A stretch of DNA of 64,000 nucleotides, taken from contig NZ_FONZ01000002.1 of assembly GCF_900113055.1 (NCBI RefSeq), positions 310,001 through 374,000 of the forward strand, read 5' to 3'. The position numbers were made by a program, and so were the translations under genes. Under the pieces are notes generated by a model that ran no database searches, was not told the DNA's origin, and worked only from the letters and a program-made list of their open reading frames with translations. This document shows positions 9,990-19,627 of this stretch, piece by piece (within the stretch, counting starts at the first letter, position 1; each line of letters begins with the position of its first letter). The DNA comes from Flavimobilis marinus (GTDB lineage Bacteria > Actinomycetota > Actinomycetes > Actinomycetales > Cellulomonadaceae).

Positions 9990-11965
9990 CAGCGCTTCTC
10001 CCCGTTCTCGGTGGCGTCGTCCGCCGACGTCGTGACGGCCGCGGCCGTCGTGGTGCTCGTGGCCTCCGCCGCCCTGCGCTCGGCGGCGCGGCGCTCAGCG
10101 ATCGTCATGCGCGTCCCGTCCGCCCCTGCGGGCACGACCTTGCCGCGACCCACGTAGCGGGGGGCCGCCCCGCCGAGCGCGCGCGGGTCCAGCCCGGACA
10201 GCCGGTGACCCGAGGCGAAGAACTTCGTCTTCGCCAGCAGCGCCACCAGCGGGTGGGTGAACATGACGACGACCAGCAGGTCGACCAGGGTGGTCAGACC
10301 GAGGGTGAAGGCGAACCCGCGCACCCCGCCGACGGCGAGGAAGTACAGGACGACCGCAGCGAGGAAGCTGACCGTGTCCGACGCGAGGATGGTGCGCCGG
10401 GCGCGCGACCAGCCGCGATCGACCGCCTGCTGGAGCGTCCGACCGTCCCGGAGCTCGTCGCGGATGCGCTCGAAGTACACGATGAACGAGTCCGCCGTGA
10501 TGCCGATCGCGACGATCAGGCCGGCGACGCCCGGGAGCGACAGGCGGTAGCCCTGGACCCAGGACAGCAGCGCGATCACGAGATAGGTGATCACGGTGGC
10601 CAGGACCAGCGACGCGACCGTCACGAGCCCGAGCGCGCGGTACTGCACGAGCGAGTAGATGACGACCAGGATCAGTCCGATGAGGCCGGCGATCAGGCCC
10701 TTCTGCAGCTGCTCCGAGCCGAGGGTCGCGGAGATCTCCGACTGGCTCTGCACGACGAAGTCGAGCGGGAGCGCGCCGAAGTTGAGCTGGTTGGCGAGCG
10801 TCGCGGAGCTCTCGCGGTCGAAGGCCCCGCTGATCTCCGCGCGGCCGTCGGGGATCACGGTCTCCACGGTCGGCGACGAGATCACGAGGCCGTCGAGCAC
10901 CATCGCGAACATGTTCGGCGGGACGTCCTCGCCCAGGAGGCTCGAGGTGTAGTAGCCCGCGAGCCGCGTGGTCGCGTCGGTGAACGCCTGGACGCCGTCC
11001 CCGGCGAACTCGATGTTCACGACCCACTCGTTCGTGGTGCCGCCGTTGGCGAGCTGGCGCAGGCCGGAGGACGCGGTGTCGATCTGCGTACCCGCGATCT
11101 CCACCGGACCCAGGATGTACTTGGCCGTGCCGTCGCCCGAGCAGGTGACCAGGACGCCGTCGGGGTCGCCGTTCTGCCCGCCGGTCAGGCTGGCTGGGTC
11201 GAGGCAGTTCAGCGCGTCGAACTCAGCGCGGACCTCGTCGGTGATGCGGGCACGGTCGCTCGGGTTGTCGGGGTCGATGGCCGGCGCCTCCTCAGTGGCG
11301 GGCTCCTCGGTGGCGGGCTCCTCGGTGGCGGGCTCCTCGGTGGAGCCGCCGTCCTCGGTCACGAGCGGGGTGCCGGAGGACCCGCCGGTCCCACCCGTGG
11401 ACTCGTCGGTCGCCTCGTCCGTCGCGGGCTCGCTCGCCTCGTCGGTCGCGCCGTCGGTTGCCTCGTCCTCGACGACGACCTCGCTGTCGTCGACGACGAC
11501 CTCGTCCTCGGTCGTCGCCTCGGGGTCGACGCCGAGCTCTGCCAGCTGCTCCTCGGTGAGGCTGGAGAGCGTGTCGGCGTACTCGAGCACCGGGCGGAAG
11601 TTCATCTGCGCCGAGGTGCTGACGAGGTCGAGCGTCTCCTGGTCCGGCGAGCCGGGCAGAGCGACCACGATGTTGCTCCCGCCCTGGCTCGTGATCTCGG
11701 CCTCGGCGACGCCCGAGGCGTCGACGCGCTGGCGGATCACCCGGATCGCCTCGGCGATGTCCTGCTCGGTGACCTCAGAGCCATCCGTGGTCACGGGCGT
11801 GAGGATCACCTGGGTGCCGCCCTCGAGGTCGAGCGCGAGCTTGGGAGACAGCTCCGCGTCCGACCACCGGGTGCCGGCGACCAACGACCCGGCACCGAGC
11901 ACGATCAGCAGCGCGAGGGTGATCAGAGTCCGCAACGGGCGCGGATGCTTCTTGCTGGTAGTCAC
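9989..11965 (-). CDS. secD: Protein translocase subunit SecD
   Basis: Large membrane subunit of the SecDF export motor; 658 residues. An N-terminal helix (about 13-30) is followed by the P1 domain (LALDLEGGTQVILTP, IRVIRQRVDASGVAEAEI), then six C-terminal helices with the GLIVAIGITADSFIVYFERIRDELR signature region. Between about residues 150 and 240 there is an acidic, Thr/Glu/Ala-rich insert containing a five-residue tandem repeat; this lengthens the extracytoplasmic part compared with compact SecD proteins. The C-terminal tail is Ala-rich and charged. Confidence 0.95.
   Translation of the reverse strand: MTTSKKHPRPLRTLITLALLIVLGAGSLVAGTRWSDAELSPKLALDLEGGTQVILTPVTTDGSEVTEQDIAEAIRVIRQRVDASGVAEAEITSQGGSNIVVALPGSPDQETLDLVSTSAQMNFRPVLEYADTLSSLTEEQLAELGVDPEATTEDEVVVDDSEVVVEDEATDGATDEASEPATDEATDESTGGTGGSSGTPLVTEDGGSTEEPATEEPATEEPATEEAPAIDPDNPSDRARITDEVRAEFDALNCLDPASLTGGQNGDPDGVLVTCSGDGTAKYILGPVEIAGTQIDTASSGLRQLANGGTTNEWVVNIEFAGDGVQAFTDATTRLAGYYTSSLLGEDVPPNMFAMVLDGLVISSPTVETVIPDGRAEISGAFDRESSATLANQLNFGALPLDFVVQSQSEISATLGSEQLQKGLIAGLIGLILVVIYSLVQYRALGLVTVASLVLATVITYLVIALLSWVQGYRLSLPGVAGLIVAIGITADSFIVYFERIRDELRDGRTLQQAVDRGWSRARRTILASDTVSFLAAVVLYFLAVGGVRGFAFTLGLTTLVDLLVVVMFTHPLVALLAKTKFFASGHRLSGLDPRALGGAAPRYVGRGKVVPAGADGTRMTIAERRAAERRAAEATSTTTAAAVTTSADDATENGEKR
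11288..11345 (-). repeat. 15-base tandem repeat inside secD
   Basis: About four copies of a 15-base unit (plus strand CTCCTCGGTGGCGGG) encode repeated Glu-Glu-Pro-Ala-Thr in the extracytoplasmic insert of SecD. The second and third copies are identical and the outer ones have changes, which suggests slippage-driven length variation. Confidence 0.8.
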
Positions 11966-12010
11966 CTAGATCTCTTCTCTTCGCAGGACCGCGACCGCGG
12001 TCCCGGGGTG

Positions 12011-12358
12011 TCAGGAGTGCGGCTGGTCCCGGTCGTCGGGCGTGGGGTCGGACGCGGCGTCGTCCGCGTGCTCGAGCTCGGCCCCGTCGCTCGCCTCGGT
12101 CTCGGGTTCGACCACCTTGGCGATCGCCTGGCGGAGCCACACCGAGCGGCTGCCCTCGGACGTCAGGGTGATGCGGTCGCCGTCGACCGCGGTGACGGTG
12201 CCGAAGAAGCCGGAACCGGTCATGACCTCCTGACCGGGAGCCAGGAGGTCGCGGAACCGCGCCGCCTCCTTCTGCCGCGCACGCGCGCGCCGGCCCGACC
12301 ACCACATCATCACGCCGAGCGCGAGAAGGATGAGGATCAGGGTGTAGTCCTCGGGCAT
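12011..12358 (-). CDS. yajC: Preprotein translocase subunit YajC
   Basis: Small single-helix partner of SecDF; 115 residues. The chosen ATG (12358) has ACAGGA about 6 bases before it and gives the usual N-terminus with one helix at about residues 5-21. It is followed by RRARARQKEAARFRDLLAPGQEVMTGSGFFGTV, the YajC signature. The C-terminal third is acidic. It is the first gene of the yajC-secD-secF-apt run, 45 bases ahead of secD. Confidence 0.93.
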   Translation of the reverse strand: MPEDYTLILILLALGVMMWWSGRRARARQKEAARFRDLLAPGQEVMTGSGFFGTVTAVDGDRITLTSEGSRSVWLRQAIAKVVEPETEASDGAELEHADDAASDPTPDDRDQPHS

Positions 12359-12510
12359 GGAATTCCTGTCGTCGGGGCTGGTGCCAGCGTGCGCGCGCAG
12401 GCCGAAGACCCGCACACGTGCGCCTCGGGGAGTCTAGGCCCCCGCCGCCCCAAGTCCCAACGCCTCGCCGACGCGGCGTCGCACGACTCGAGGGACAGCC
12501 ACCCGTGCCC

Positions 12511-13548
12511 TCAGAGGTCGAGCTGGCCGGGCAGGGGCGGCGGGGTCAGGCCCAGGTGCGCCCACGCAGCCGGGGTGGCCACGCGCCCGCGCGGCGTGCG
12601 TCCCATGAGGCCCTCCCGGACAAGGAAGGGCTCGGCCACGGTCTCCACCGTCTCGGGCTCCTCACCCACCGTCACGGCGAGGGTCGTCAGGCCGACGGGT
12701 CCCCCGCCGAAGCGCGTGCAGAGGGCCCGCAGCACCGCGCGGTCGAGGCGGTCCAGGCCCAGGGCGTCGACCTCGTAGACCTCGAGCGCGGCACGCGCGG
12801 CCGCGATGTCCAGCCGGCCGTCGCCCCGCACCTGGGCCCAGTCGCGGACCCGGCGCAGCAGCCGGTTGGCGATGCGTGGCGTACCGCGCGAACGCGAGGC
12901 GATCTCGCTCGCGGCGTCCGCCCCGAGCTCGACGCCGAGCAGCCCGGCCGATCTCACGAGCACCCGCTCGAGCTCGTCGTCGGAGTAGAAGTCCAGGTGA
13001 CCAGTGAACCCGAATCTGTCGCGCAGCGGCGCAGGCAGCAGACCCGCACGCGTCGTCGCGCCGACGACGGTGAACGGCGGCAGGCTGAGCGGGATGGCGC
13101 TCGCGCCGGCGCCCTTGCCGACGACGACGTCGACGCGGAAGTCCTCCATCGCGACGTAGAGCAGCTCCTCGGCCGGGCGGGCGAGGCGGTGGATCTCGTC
13201 GATGAACAGCACCTCGCCCTCCTCGAGCGAGGACAGCACCGCAGCCAGGTCCCCCGCGTGCTGGATCGCGGGTCCGGACGTCACCCGCAGGGACGTGGCG
13301 AGCTCCGCGGCGATGATCATCGCGAGGGTCGTCTTGCCCAGTCCCGGCGGTCCCGACAGCAGGACGTGGTCGGGGGTGGCCCCGCGCCCGACGGCGGCGT
13401 CGAGCACCAGGGAGAGCTGGTCGCGCACCACGCGCTGCCCGACGAACTCGTCGAGCCGGCGGGGGCGCAGTGCGGCCTCGGCCGCACGCTCGAGATCGTC
13501 GGCGCCCGGCGCGACGACCCGCTCGGTCGCCTCAGCCACGCTGGCCAC
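12511..13548 (-). CDS. ruvB: Holliday junction DNA helicase RuvB
   Basis: AAA+ motor that drives branch migration with RuvA. The 345-residue protein has Walker [10 protein letters not shown], Walker [11 protein letters not shown], sensor I VGATTRAG, the arginine-finger region LRDRFG and the C-terminal winged-helix domain ([13 protein letters not shown]). The N-terminal [12 protein letters not shown] is the usual start of the RuvB core. It overlaps the end of ruvA by 17 bases, so the two are coupled. Confidence 0.97.
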   Translation of the reverse strand: MASVAEATERVVAPGADDLERAAEAALRPRRLDEFVGQRVVRDQLSLVLDAAVGRGATPDHVLLSGPPGLGKTTLAMIIAAELATSLRVTSGPAIQHAGDLAAVLSSLEEGEVLFIDEIHRLARPAEELLYVAMEDFRVDVVVGKGAGASAIPLSLPPFTVVGATTRAGLLPAPLRDRFGFTGHLDFYSDDELERVLVRSAGLLGVELGADAASEIASRSRGTPRIANRLLRRVRDWAQVRGDGRLDIAAARAALEVYEVDALGLDRLDRAVLRALCTRFGGGPVGLTTLAVTVGEEPETVETVAEPFLVREGLMGRTPRGRVATPAAWAHLGLTPPPLPGQLDL

Positions 13549-14140
13549 CGAGCGTGCGGAGCGCGTCGCGCAGCAGGTCGCTCACGGGCACGCTCGCCTC
13601 CTCGCGGTCACCGACGATCTGGTCAACGGCCTCCTGCGCGGCGCGGGCGTTCCAGCCCAGGCCCACGAGGGCCTCGACGACCTGCTCGGACGGGCCGCTG
13701 CGCACGGGCGCCGGCGCCGACGCGGGTGCGCCTCCGGTCGGCGGGCCCAGCTTGTCCGCCAGCTCGAGCGCGATGCGCTGGGCGCCTTTCTTCCCGATGC
13801 CGGGCACGCGCTGGAGGGTCGCGAGGTCCTCGGCGGCGACGGCGACGCGCAGAGCGTCGGGGCTCAGCACGGCGAGCATCGCGAGCGCCAGGCGCGGGCC
13901 CACGCCGCTGACGGTCTGCACCTTCTCGAAGACCTCACGCTCGTCGTCGTCGGCGAACCCGTAGAGCGTGAAGGAGTCCTCGCGCACGACGAAGGACGTG
14001 GCGAGGGCGGCCCGCTCCCCCACGCGCAACGGTGCGAGCGTCGCGGGCGCCGCCTGGACGCGGAGCCCCAGGCCCCCGACCTCGACGACGACCGAGTCGA
14101 GCCCGCGGGACAGGACCGTCCCCTGCACGGATGCGATCAC
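13532..14140 (-). CDS. ruvA: Holliday junction DNA helicase RuvA
   Basis: Junction-recognition subunit; 202 residues. The OB-fold starts MIASVQGTV; helix-hairpin-helix motifs appear at [13 protein letters not shown] and [16 protein letters not shown]; the C-terminal domain III (about 150-200) has [15 protein letters not shown], which contacts RuvB. It is separated from ruvC by 79 bases that hold a LexA-like box, so it may have its own damage-inducible promoter. Confidence 0.96.
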   Translation of the reverse strand: MIASVQGTVLSRGLDSVVVEVGGLGLRVQAAPATLAPLRVGERAALATSFVVREDSFTLYGFADDDEREVFEKVQTVSGVGPRLALAMLAVLSPDALRVAVAAEDLATLQRVPGIGKKGAQRIALELADKLGPPTGGAPASAPAPVRSGPSEQVVEALVGLGWNARAAQEAVDQIVGDREEASVPVSDLLRDALRTLGGQRG

Positions 14141-14187
14141 GCTGAACCAGACCTCCTACGCCGCGCGGCCCGTGGGACGCCGGATAC

Positions 14188-14199
14188 GAACACGTGTAC
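14188..14199 (-). promoter_or_regulatory. LexA (SOS) box-like site between ruvC and ruvA
   Basis: GAAC-ACGT-GTAC on the plus strand (GTAC-ACGT-GTTC on the coding strand) differs at one base from the actinobacterial/Bacillus-type SOS box GAAC-N4-GTTC and is flanked by C and G as in the extended consensus. It lies about 48 bases upstream of the ruvA start. ruv genes are LexA targets in related bacteria; binding here is inferred. Confidence 0.45.
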
Positions 14200-14219
14200 G
14201 AACGTCACCGTAGCAAGGG

Positions 14220-14789
14220 CTACCGACGCGGCGGCGTCCGACGCGCCGCCTGCTCGGCCGCCGCCCAGGCGCGCTGCGCCGACGTCATCTCGTGCCGCTC
14301 GCCCCCCTGGAGCGCTCCCGCGGGCCGCCACAGGTGGCAGATCGCCAGCGCGAGCGCGTCCGCGGCGTCGGCAGGGCGCGGGATCTCGGTCAGGCCGAGG
14401 ATCCGCGTCACCATCTGCTGCACCTGAGCCTTGCCCGCGGTACCGCTGCCCGTCACGGCTGCCTTGACCTCGCTCGGGGTGTGCATCGCGACGGGGATCG
14501 ACCGGCGGGCTGCGGCCAGCATGGCGAGCCCCGCGACCTGCGCGGTGCCCATCACGGTGGACACGTTGTGCTGGGCGAACACGCGCTCGACGGCGACGAC
14601 ATCGGGCACCACCCGGTCCAACCACTCGTCCAGGCCCTGCGCGATCTGCAGCAGCCGGAGGTCGACGCTGGCCCCGGCCGGCGACAGCAGCACACCCACC
14701 TCGACGAGCGAGGCGCGCCGGCCCGGCTGCGAGTCGACGACGCCGACGCCGCAGCGGGTGAGCCCGGGATCGACGCCGAGGACGCGCAC
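14220..14789 (-). CDS. ruvC: Crossover junction endodeoxyribonuclease RuvC
   Basis: Resolves Holliday junctions by paired nicks. The GTG start at 14789 gives [16 protein letters not shown], with the first catalytic Asp at residue 7; [12 protein letters not shown] gives the Glu; the final acidic pair is in [16 protein letters not shown]. It is 189 residues long. It lies only 5 bases after yebC, and the longer frame upstream is a shadow of yebC. Confidence 0.95.
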   Translation of the reverse strand: MRVLGVDPGLTRCGVGVVDSQPGRRASLVEVGVLLSPAGASVDLRLLQIAQGLDEWLDRVVPDVVAVERVFAQHNVSTVMGTAQVAGLAMLAAARRSIPVAMHTPSEVKAAVTGSGTAGKAQVQQMVTRILGLTEIPRPADAADALALAICHLWRPAGALQGGERHEMTSAQRAWAAAEQAARRTPPRR

Positions 14790-14794
14790 GGGAA

Positions 14795-15550
14795 CTAGTC
14801 GTCCTCGAGCTCGGCCATGACCTCGTCGGAGGCGTCGAAGTTCGAGAAGACGTTCTGGACGTCGTCGGAGTCCTCGAGGGCGTCGATCAGACGCAGCACG
14901 GCGCGGGCGCGCTCCGCGTCGACCTCGACCTGCATCGACGGGTAGAACACGGCGTCGGCCGAGTCGTACTCGATGCCCGCCTCCTGCAGCGAGGTCCGCA
15001 CGGCGACCAGGTCCGTAGCCTCGGAGAGCACCTCGAACGCGTCTCCGATGTCGTTGACCTCCTCGCCGCCGGCCTCGAGCACGGCCTCCATGACCGCGTC
15101 CTCGTCCGTGCCGGCCTTGGGCACGATCACGACGCCCTTGCGCGAGAAGAGGTAGGAGACGGATCCGGGGTCGGCCATCTGGCCACCGTTGCGGCTGAAG
15201 GCGGTGCGGACCTCCGCGGCGGCGCGGTTCTTGTTGTCCGTGAGGCACTCGACGAGCACGGCGATGCCGCCCGGGGCGTAGCCCTCGTACATGATCGTCT
15301 GGTAGTCGGCGCCGCCGGCCTCCTGGCCGGAGCCCCGCTTGAGCGCGCGCTCGATGTTGTCGTTCGGGACCGAGGTCTTCTTGGCCTTCTGGATGGCGTC
15401 GAAGAGCGTGGGGTTGCCGTTGACGTCACCACCGCCGGTGCGGGCAGCGACCTCGATGTTCTTGATGAGCTTGGCGAAGAGCTTGCCGCGCTTGGCGTCG
15501 ATCGCGGCCTTCTTGTGCTTGGTGGTGGCCCACTTGGAGTGTCCCGACAT
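14795..15550 (-). CDS. yebC: YebC/PmpR family translation or transcription factor
   Basis: Conserved cytoplasmic protein of the YebC/PmpR family (251 residues). Members of this family are described as DNA-binding regulators and, for YebC-like ones, as helping ribosomes on hard-to-translate motifs. The family start [25 protein letters not shown] and the [19 protein letters not shown] stretch are clear. It is placed between pdxT (3 bases upstream) and ruvC (5 bases downstream), the classic order. Confidence 0.95.
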   Translation of the reverse strand: MSGHSKWATTKHKKAAIDAKRGKLFAKLIKNIEVAARTGGGDVNGNPTLFDAIQKAKKTSVPNDNIERALKRGSGQEAGGADYQTIMYEGYAPGGIAVLVECLTDNKNRAAAEVRTAFSRNGGQMADPGSVSYLFSRKGVVIVPKAGTDEDAVMEAVLEAGGEEVNDIGDAFEVLSEATDLVAVRTSLQEAGIEYDSADAVFYPSMQVEVDAERARAVLRLIDALEDSDDVQNVFSNFDASDEVMAELEDD

Positions 15551-15553
15551 CTC

Positions 15554-16171
15554 TCAGCTCTCCTCGACGATCGACACGAAAAGTTGGTGGACGCGCGCGT
15601 CGCCCGTGATCTCCGGGTGGAACGAGGTCGCGAGCAGCGACCCGGCACGCACCGCGACGATCTTACCGGCCGTGTCGCCCGCGCCATCGTGCGACACCGT
15701 GCGTACCCGCCCCAGGATCTCGACCCCCGGGCCGACCTCCTCGACCCACGGAGCCCGGATAAACGACGCCGGGACGGGGGCGCCCGGGACGCCGACGACG
15801 TCGACGACCGTGTCGAAAGAGTCGACCTGGCGCCCGAAGGCGTTGCGCCGGACCGTGACGTCCAGACCGCCGAGGGTCTCCTGGTCGTGCACGCCACCGA
15901 GGACGCGGTCGGCGAGCAGGATCATGCCCGCGCACGACCCGTACACGGGGAGCCCGTCGCGGATCATCGCCCGCAGCGGGTCGCGCAGGTCGAACGCGCG
16001 CAGGAGCTTGTCGATCGTGGTCGACTCGCCGCCGGGCAGCACGAGGCCGTCCACGTCGGCCAGCTCGGCCGGTCGCCGCACGGGCACGCTGCGGGCGCCC
16101 GCCTGCTCGAGCGCGTCGCGATGCTCGCGAACGTCGCCCTGCAGCGCGAGCACGCCGATGGTGGTGGTCAC
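15554..16171 (-). CDS. pdxT: Pyridoxal 5'-phosphate synthase glutaminase subunit PdxT
   Basis: Releases ammonia from glutamine for PdxS in DXP-independent vitamin B6 synthesis. The 205-residue class I glutaminase shows GGESTTI, the nucleophile Cys in [11 protein letters not shown] (about residue 80) and the His/Glu pair in [10 protein letters not shown]. It is separated from pdxS by a Nudix gene, unlike the directly adjacent pdxST of many bacteria. Confidence 0.95.
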   Translation of the reverse strand: MTTTIGVLALQGDVREHRDALEQAGARSVPVRRPAELADVDGLVLPGGESTTIDKLLRAFDLRDPLRAMIRDGLPVYGSCAGMILLADRVLGGVHDQETLGGLDVTVRRNAFGRQVDSFDTVVDVVGVPGAPVPASFIRAPWVEEVGPGVEILGRVRTVSHDGAGDTAGKIVAVRAGSLLATSFHPEITGDARVHQLFVSIVEES

Positions 16172-16211
16172 GGTCGGGTCCTCCTGGGGTTCGTCGCGAC
16201 GGCGGGCGCCG

Positions 16212-16748
16212 TCATGTGCCGATCTCGCGCTCGACGCCGTCCCAGCCGTCCTGCAGCGCCTCGACGAGGTCGGGCAGCTCCCTCGGGAAGACCTCGACGT
16301 CGGCGGACCGCAGCTCGGCGACCGTCAGCCACGCGACGTCGTCGACGACCTCGCGCTCCAGGGCGGTCCAGCCGTCCCGCGCGAGCGTCGTGTCGCCGGC
16401 CAGCCGCGCGACGAAGAAGACCTCGTGCTGGCGGCAGTGCTCCCGGGCGAAGTCGAACACCGCCGAGCGGCGGCCCACCGGGCCGACGAGCGCTGCGTCG
16501 TCGAGCGCAATGCCTGTCTCCTCATGCACCTCGCGGACGGCAGCACCGCGCGGGGTCTCCCCCGGGTCGATGCCGCCGCCCACGGTGAACCACCACGAGC
16601 GCTCGGGCAGGTCGACGTCGTGGCCACGAACGAGCAGGACGCGGCCGGCGGCGTCGAGCAGGACGACGCGCGCGGCGGAGCGCTCGCGCATGCCGTCCGC
16701 GCCGCGCCGCCAGCCGGCCGCGTCGAGCTCGTCGTGCTCCCGAGTCAC
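16212..16748 (-). CDS. Nudix hydrolase
   Basis: A 178-residue pyrophosphohydrolase with a complete Nudix box, G-x5-E-x7-REVHEETGI (about residues 57-80, [15 protein letters not shown] then REVHEETG). The substrate is not predictable. It lies between pdxS and pdxT, its start overlapping the pdxS stop by 4 bases, so it is cotranscribed with the vitamin B6 genes. A link to PLP or nucleotide housekeeping is possible but not shown. Confidence 0.88.
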   Translation of the reverse strand: MTREHDELDAAGWRRGADGMRERSAARVVLLDAAGRVLLVRGHDVDLPERSWWFTVGGGIDPGETPRGAAVREVHEETGIALDDAALVGPVGRRSAVFDFAREHCRQHEVFFVARLAGDTTLARDGWTALEREVVDDVAWLTVAELRSADVEVFPRELPDLVEALQDGWDGVEREIGT

Positions 16749-17659
16749 CAGCCGCGCTCGGCCAGCCGGTGCGGGACGGGGATGTCGTCGACGTTGATGC
16801 CGACCATGGCCTCACCAAGACCGCGGGAGACCTTGGCGATCTCGTCCGGGTCGTCGTAGAACGTGGTCGCCTTGACGATCGCGGCGGCGCGCTGCTCGGG
16901 GTTGCCGGACTTGAAGATGCCGGAGCCGACGAACACTCCCTCGGCGCCGAGCTGCATCATCATGGCGGCGTCCGCGGGCGTCGCGATGCCGCCGGCGGTG
17001 AACAGCACGACCGGGAGCTTGCCCGTTGCCGCGACCTCCTTGACGAGCTCGTACGGCGCCTGCAGCTCCTTGGCGGCGACGAACAGCTCGTCCTCGGGCA
17101 GCGACGTCAGGCGGCGTATCTCCGCGCGGATGGTGCGCATGTGCGTGGTCGCGTTGGAGACGTCGCCGGTGCCGGCCTCGCCCTTGGAGCGGATCATCGC
17201 GGCACCCTCGGTGATGCGGCGCAGGGCCTCGCCGAGGTTGGTCGCGCCGCACACGAACGGCGCGGTGAACTTCCACTTGTCGATGTGGTTGGCGTAGTCG
17301 GCAGGCGTGAGGACCTCGGACTCGTCGATGTAGTCGACGCCGAGGGACTGCAGCACCTGGGCCTCGACGAAGTGGCCGATGCGCGCCTTGGCCATCACGG
17401 GGATCGAGACGGCCGCGATGATGGAGTCGATCATGTCGGGGTCGCTCATGCGCGACACCCCACCCTGGGCGCGGATGTCCGCCGGGACGCGCTCGAGCGC
17501 CATGACAGCGACCGCGCCCGCGTCCTCGGCGATCTTGGCCTGCTCCGCGGTGACGACGTCCATAATGACGCCGCCCTTGAGCATCTCGGCCATGCCGCGT
17601 TTGACCTGGGCGGTGCCGGTGGTGGGCTGGGCAGCGGGCGTGGTGTTCTGAACCGTCAC
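16745..17659 (-). CDS. pdxS: Pyridoxal 5'-phosphate synthase lyase subunit PdxS
   Basis: Makes PLP from ribose 5-phosphate, glyceraldehyde 3-phosphate and ammonia supplied by PdxT. The GTG at 17659 is preceded by GAGG at good spacing and gives 304 residues. Signatures: [30 protein letters not shown] (lysine of the second site), [22 protein letters not shown] and the phosphate-binding [27 protein letters not shown] region. It is probably the first gene of pdxS-nudix-pdxT-yebC-ruvCAB. Confidence 0.96.
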   Translation of the reverse strand: MTVQNTTPAAQPTTGTAQVKRGMAEMLKGGVIMDVVTAEQAKIAEDAGAVAVMALERVPADIRAQGGVSRMSDPDMIDSIIAAVSIPVMAKARIGHFVEAQVLQSLGVDYIDESEVLTPADYANHIDKWKFTAPFVCGATNLGEALRRITEGAAMIRSKGEAGTGDVSNATTHMRTIRAEIRRLTSLPEDELFVAAKELQAPYELVKEVAATGKLPVVLFTAGGIATPADAAMMMQLGAEGVFVGSGIFKSGNPEQRAAAIVKATTFYDDPDEIAKVSRGLGEAMVGINVDDIPVPHRLAERGW

Positions 17660-17714
17660 GGGGACCTCGTTCGCACGTCGTCGGAGATGCGGCGCTCGTG
17701 CCGCGGCGGCAATC

Positions 17715-18392
17715 CTATGCGGAGGTCGCGGCACGCCGGTCGGTCGGTCTGCCTAGTGAACGCGGCCAGGCGTCGTCCAGGTCCACCATGGTCGGCATGG
17801 CCGCGTGCCCGGCCAACCGGATCGTGCGGACGAGCGGCTTGCGGCGCATGCGCTGCGCCTGCGCGACGGCCTCGTTGTGGAACCGGCGCGCCAGCTGCAC
17901 GCGGTACCAGGACGCAGCGACGGCGTCGAGGAGCTCGGGCACGTCCTCGACGAGGTCGGCCATGTCCTCGGGGTCGTCGAGCACCGCACGCAGCACCTGG
18001 CTGAGGTTGCTCTCGGCCTGCGCGCGCTCGTCGTCCAGGCCGTCGCCCAAGGCCTGGCCGATCGCCCGGCCGGGCGCCCGTCCGTGGTGCACGGAGTCCG
18101 CGAGGTCCGGGACGGCGACGAGCAGCTCCCGCCCGCCGCTCGCCTCGTCGGCCTCGCCGATGGCTTCCGACGCGGCGTCGGCCAGCGCCAGGGCGCTCGC
18201 CGGGTCGAGCTCGCCACTGAGGGCGAGGGTCTGCGCGGCGGAGGCCCGGCGCAGCAGCTGGGCGTCGAGCGCGATGCGGCTGGCGACGACCTTGCGGTGC
18301 AGCCGGTCGAGCCGCGTCGCCGCCCGCCAGACCACGACGAGCGCCACGATCAGGACAGCGACGACGAGCACGGCGATCTCGGACCACGTCAT
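17715..18392 (-). CDS. Single-helix membrane protein, LemA-like
   Basis: A 225-residue protein with one N-terminal membrane helix (about residues 6-24) and a helical cytoplasmic or external domain. The stretch [23 protein letters not shown] resembles the first helix of LemA-type proteins, and [20 protein letters not shown] is a further conserved-looking helix. Its ATG overlaps the pimA stop by four bases, so it is the last gene of the PIM lipid operon. Function unknown; a link to the cell envelope is inferred from position only. Confidence 0.8.
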   Translation of the reverse strand: MTWSEIAVLVVAVLIVALVVVWRAATRLDRLHRKVVASRIALDAQLLRRASAAQTLALSGELDPASALALADAASEAIGEADEASGGRELLVAVPDLADSVHHGRAPGRAIGQALGDGLDDERAQAESNLSQVLRAVLDDPEDMADLVEDVPELLDAVAASWYRVQLARRFHNEAVAQAQRMRRKPLVRTIRLAGHAAMPTMVDLDDAWPRSLGRPTDRRAATSA

Positions 18393-19627
18393 CGGGTGCC
18401 TCCTTCTCGGCGGAGCGCGCGCAGCGCTCGTCGCTGCTCGCGGGGGTCGTCCGCGACCCGGACGGTCGCGTGCGACGCGGCCAGCGCCATCTCGTACACG
18501 GTCAGCACCTCGTCGGTCACGACCGACCAGTCGTAGCGGCGCACCGCCACCGAGGCGGCAGCCCGCACGCGCTCGCGCAGGGGCGCGTCCCGCAGCGTGG
18601 CGACCATGGTGCGCGCCAGGTCCGCGCCGTCGCCGGTGCGGAACAGCACGCCCGCCTCCCCTTCCTCGAGCACGCGGCGGAAGGCGCCCAGGTCGCTCGC
18701 GACCACGGCGGCCCCCGCGCTCATGGCCTCGACCAGGACGATCCCGAAGCTCTCGCCCCCGGTCTGCGGGGCGCAGTACACGTCGACGGACGACAGCAGC
18801 GCGGCCTTCTCGTCGTCGGTGATGGGGCCGAGGAACTCGACCGCGGCGGCCTGGTCGCCCAGCGCGGCGATCGCCGCTGCCTTCCCGTCGTCCCCCTTGC
18901 CTGCGACCAGGAACCGGGCTCCGGGGATCTCCGCGAGGATCGCCGGGATCGCCGAGGTCAGGACCCCCAGGCCCTTGCGCGGCTCGTCGAGCCGGCCGAG
19001 GAATGCGATCGTCGGAGCCTCGGGCGTCCCGACCCAGCGCGGGTCGGCCTCGGCGCGCTCGAACGGCTCGACGTAGACGCCGTTGGGGATGACGACGGCG
19101 TCGCCACCGAGGTGCTCGATCAGCGTCCGACGAGCGTCCTCCGAGACCGCGATGCGCGCAGCGATCTTCTCGAGCGCGGGTCGGACGAACGGGTAGGCGA
19201 CCTGGAGCGCGCGCGAGCGGGTCATCGACGTGTGGAACGTGCCGACGATCGGCCCGCTCGCGATCCACAGCGCGAGCATGCTGAGCGACGGGGTGATGGG
19301 CTCGTGCAGGTGCAGCACGTCGAACTCGCCGGCGACGAGCCAGCGGCGCACCTTGGCGGCTGCGACCGGGCCGAACCGCATGCGCGCGACCGAGCCGTTG
19401 TACTTGAAGGCGATCGCGCCCCCCGCGGACGTCATGTACGGCTCGATCGGCGTGTCCTCGTCGGCGGCCACGAGGACCTCGACCGAGTGCCCCTTGGCCA
19501 TGAGCGCCTCGGCGAGGTCGCGCACGTGGAACTGCACGCCGCCGGGCGCGTCGAACGAGTAGGGGCAGACGATCCCGACGCGCAGGGGGCGGCCGTCGGG
19601 CTCGGGCCACCGAGCGGTCTCAGTCAT
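18389..19627 (-). CDS. pimA: Phosphatidylinositol alpha-mannosyltransferase PimA
   Basis: GT4 enzyme that transfers mannose from GDP-mannose to phosphatidyl-inositol, the first step of PIM glycolipid synthesis at the inner face of the membrane. The 412-residue protein shows the N-terminal acceptor loop PGGVQFHVRDLAEAL, HLHEPITPSLSML, the nucleotide-sugar region FLGRLDEPRKGLGVL and the E-x7-E motif in GGESFGIVLVEAMSAG. The neighbours (acyltransferase, PI-phosphate synthase, HIT protein, thrS) match the mycobacterial pimA locus. Confidence 0.93.
   Translation of the reverse strand: MTETARWPEPDGRPLRVGIVCPYSFDAPGGVQFHVRDLAEALMAKGHSVEVLVAADEDTPIEPYMTSAGGAIAFKYNGSVARMRFGPVAAAKVRRWLVAGEFDVLHLHEPITPSLSMLALWIASGPIVGTFHTSMTRSRALQVAYPFVRPALEKIAARIAVSEDARRTLIEHLGGDAVVIPNGVYVEPFERAEADPRWVGTPEAPTIAFLGRLDEPRKGLGVLTSAIPAILAEIPGARFLVAGKGDDGKAAAIAALGDQAAAVEFLGPITDDEKAALLSSVDVYCAPQTGGESFGIVLVEAMSAGAAVVASDLGAFRRVLEEGEAGVLFRTGDGADLARTMVATLRDAPLRERVRAAASVAVRRYDWSVVTDEVLTVYEMALAASHATVRVADDPREQRRALRALRREGGTR

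Noticed and set aside
11288-11345. CRISPR or mobile repeat
   Set aside because: It is a direct 15-base tandem repeat without spacers inside a coding frame.
6116-12778. Long plus-strand open frames opposite rel, secD, secF and ruvB
   Set aside because: They mirror well-identified genes in shadow frames and have unnatural residue composition.
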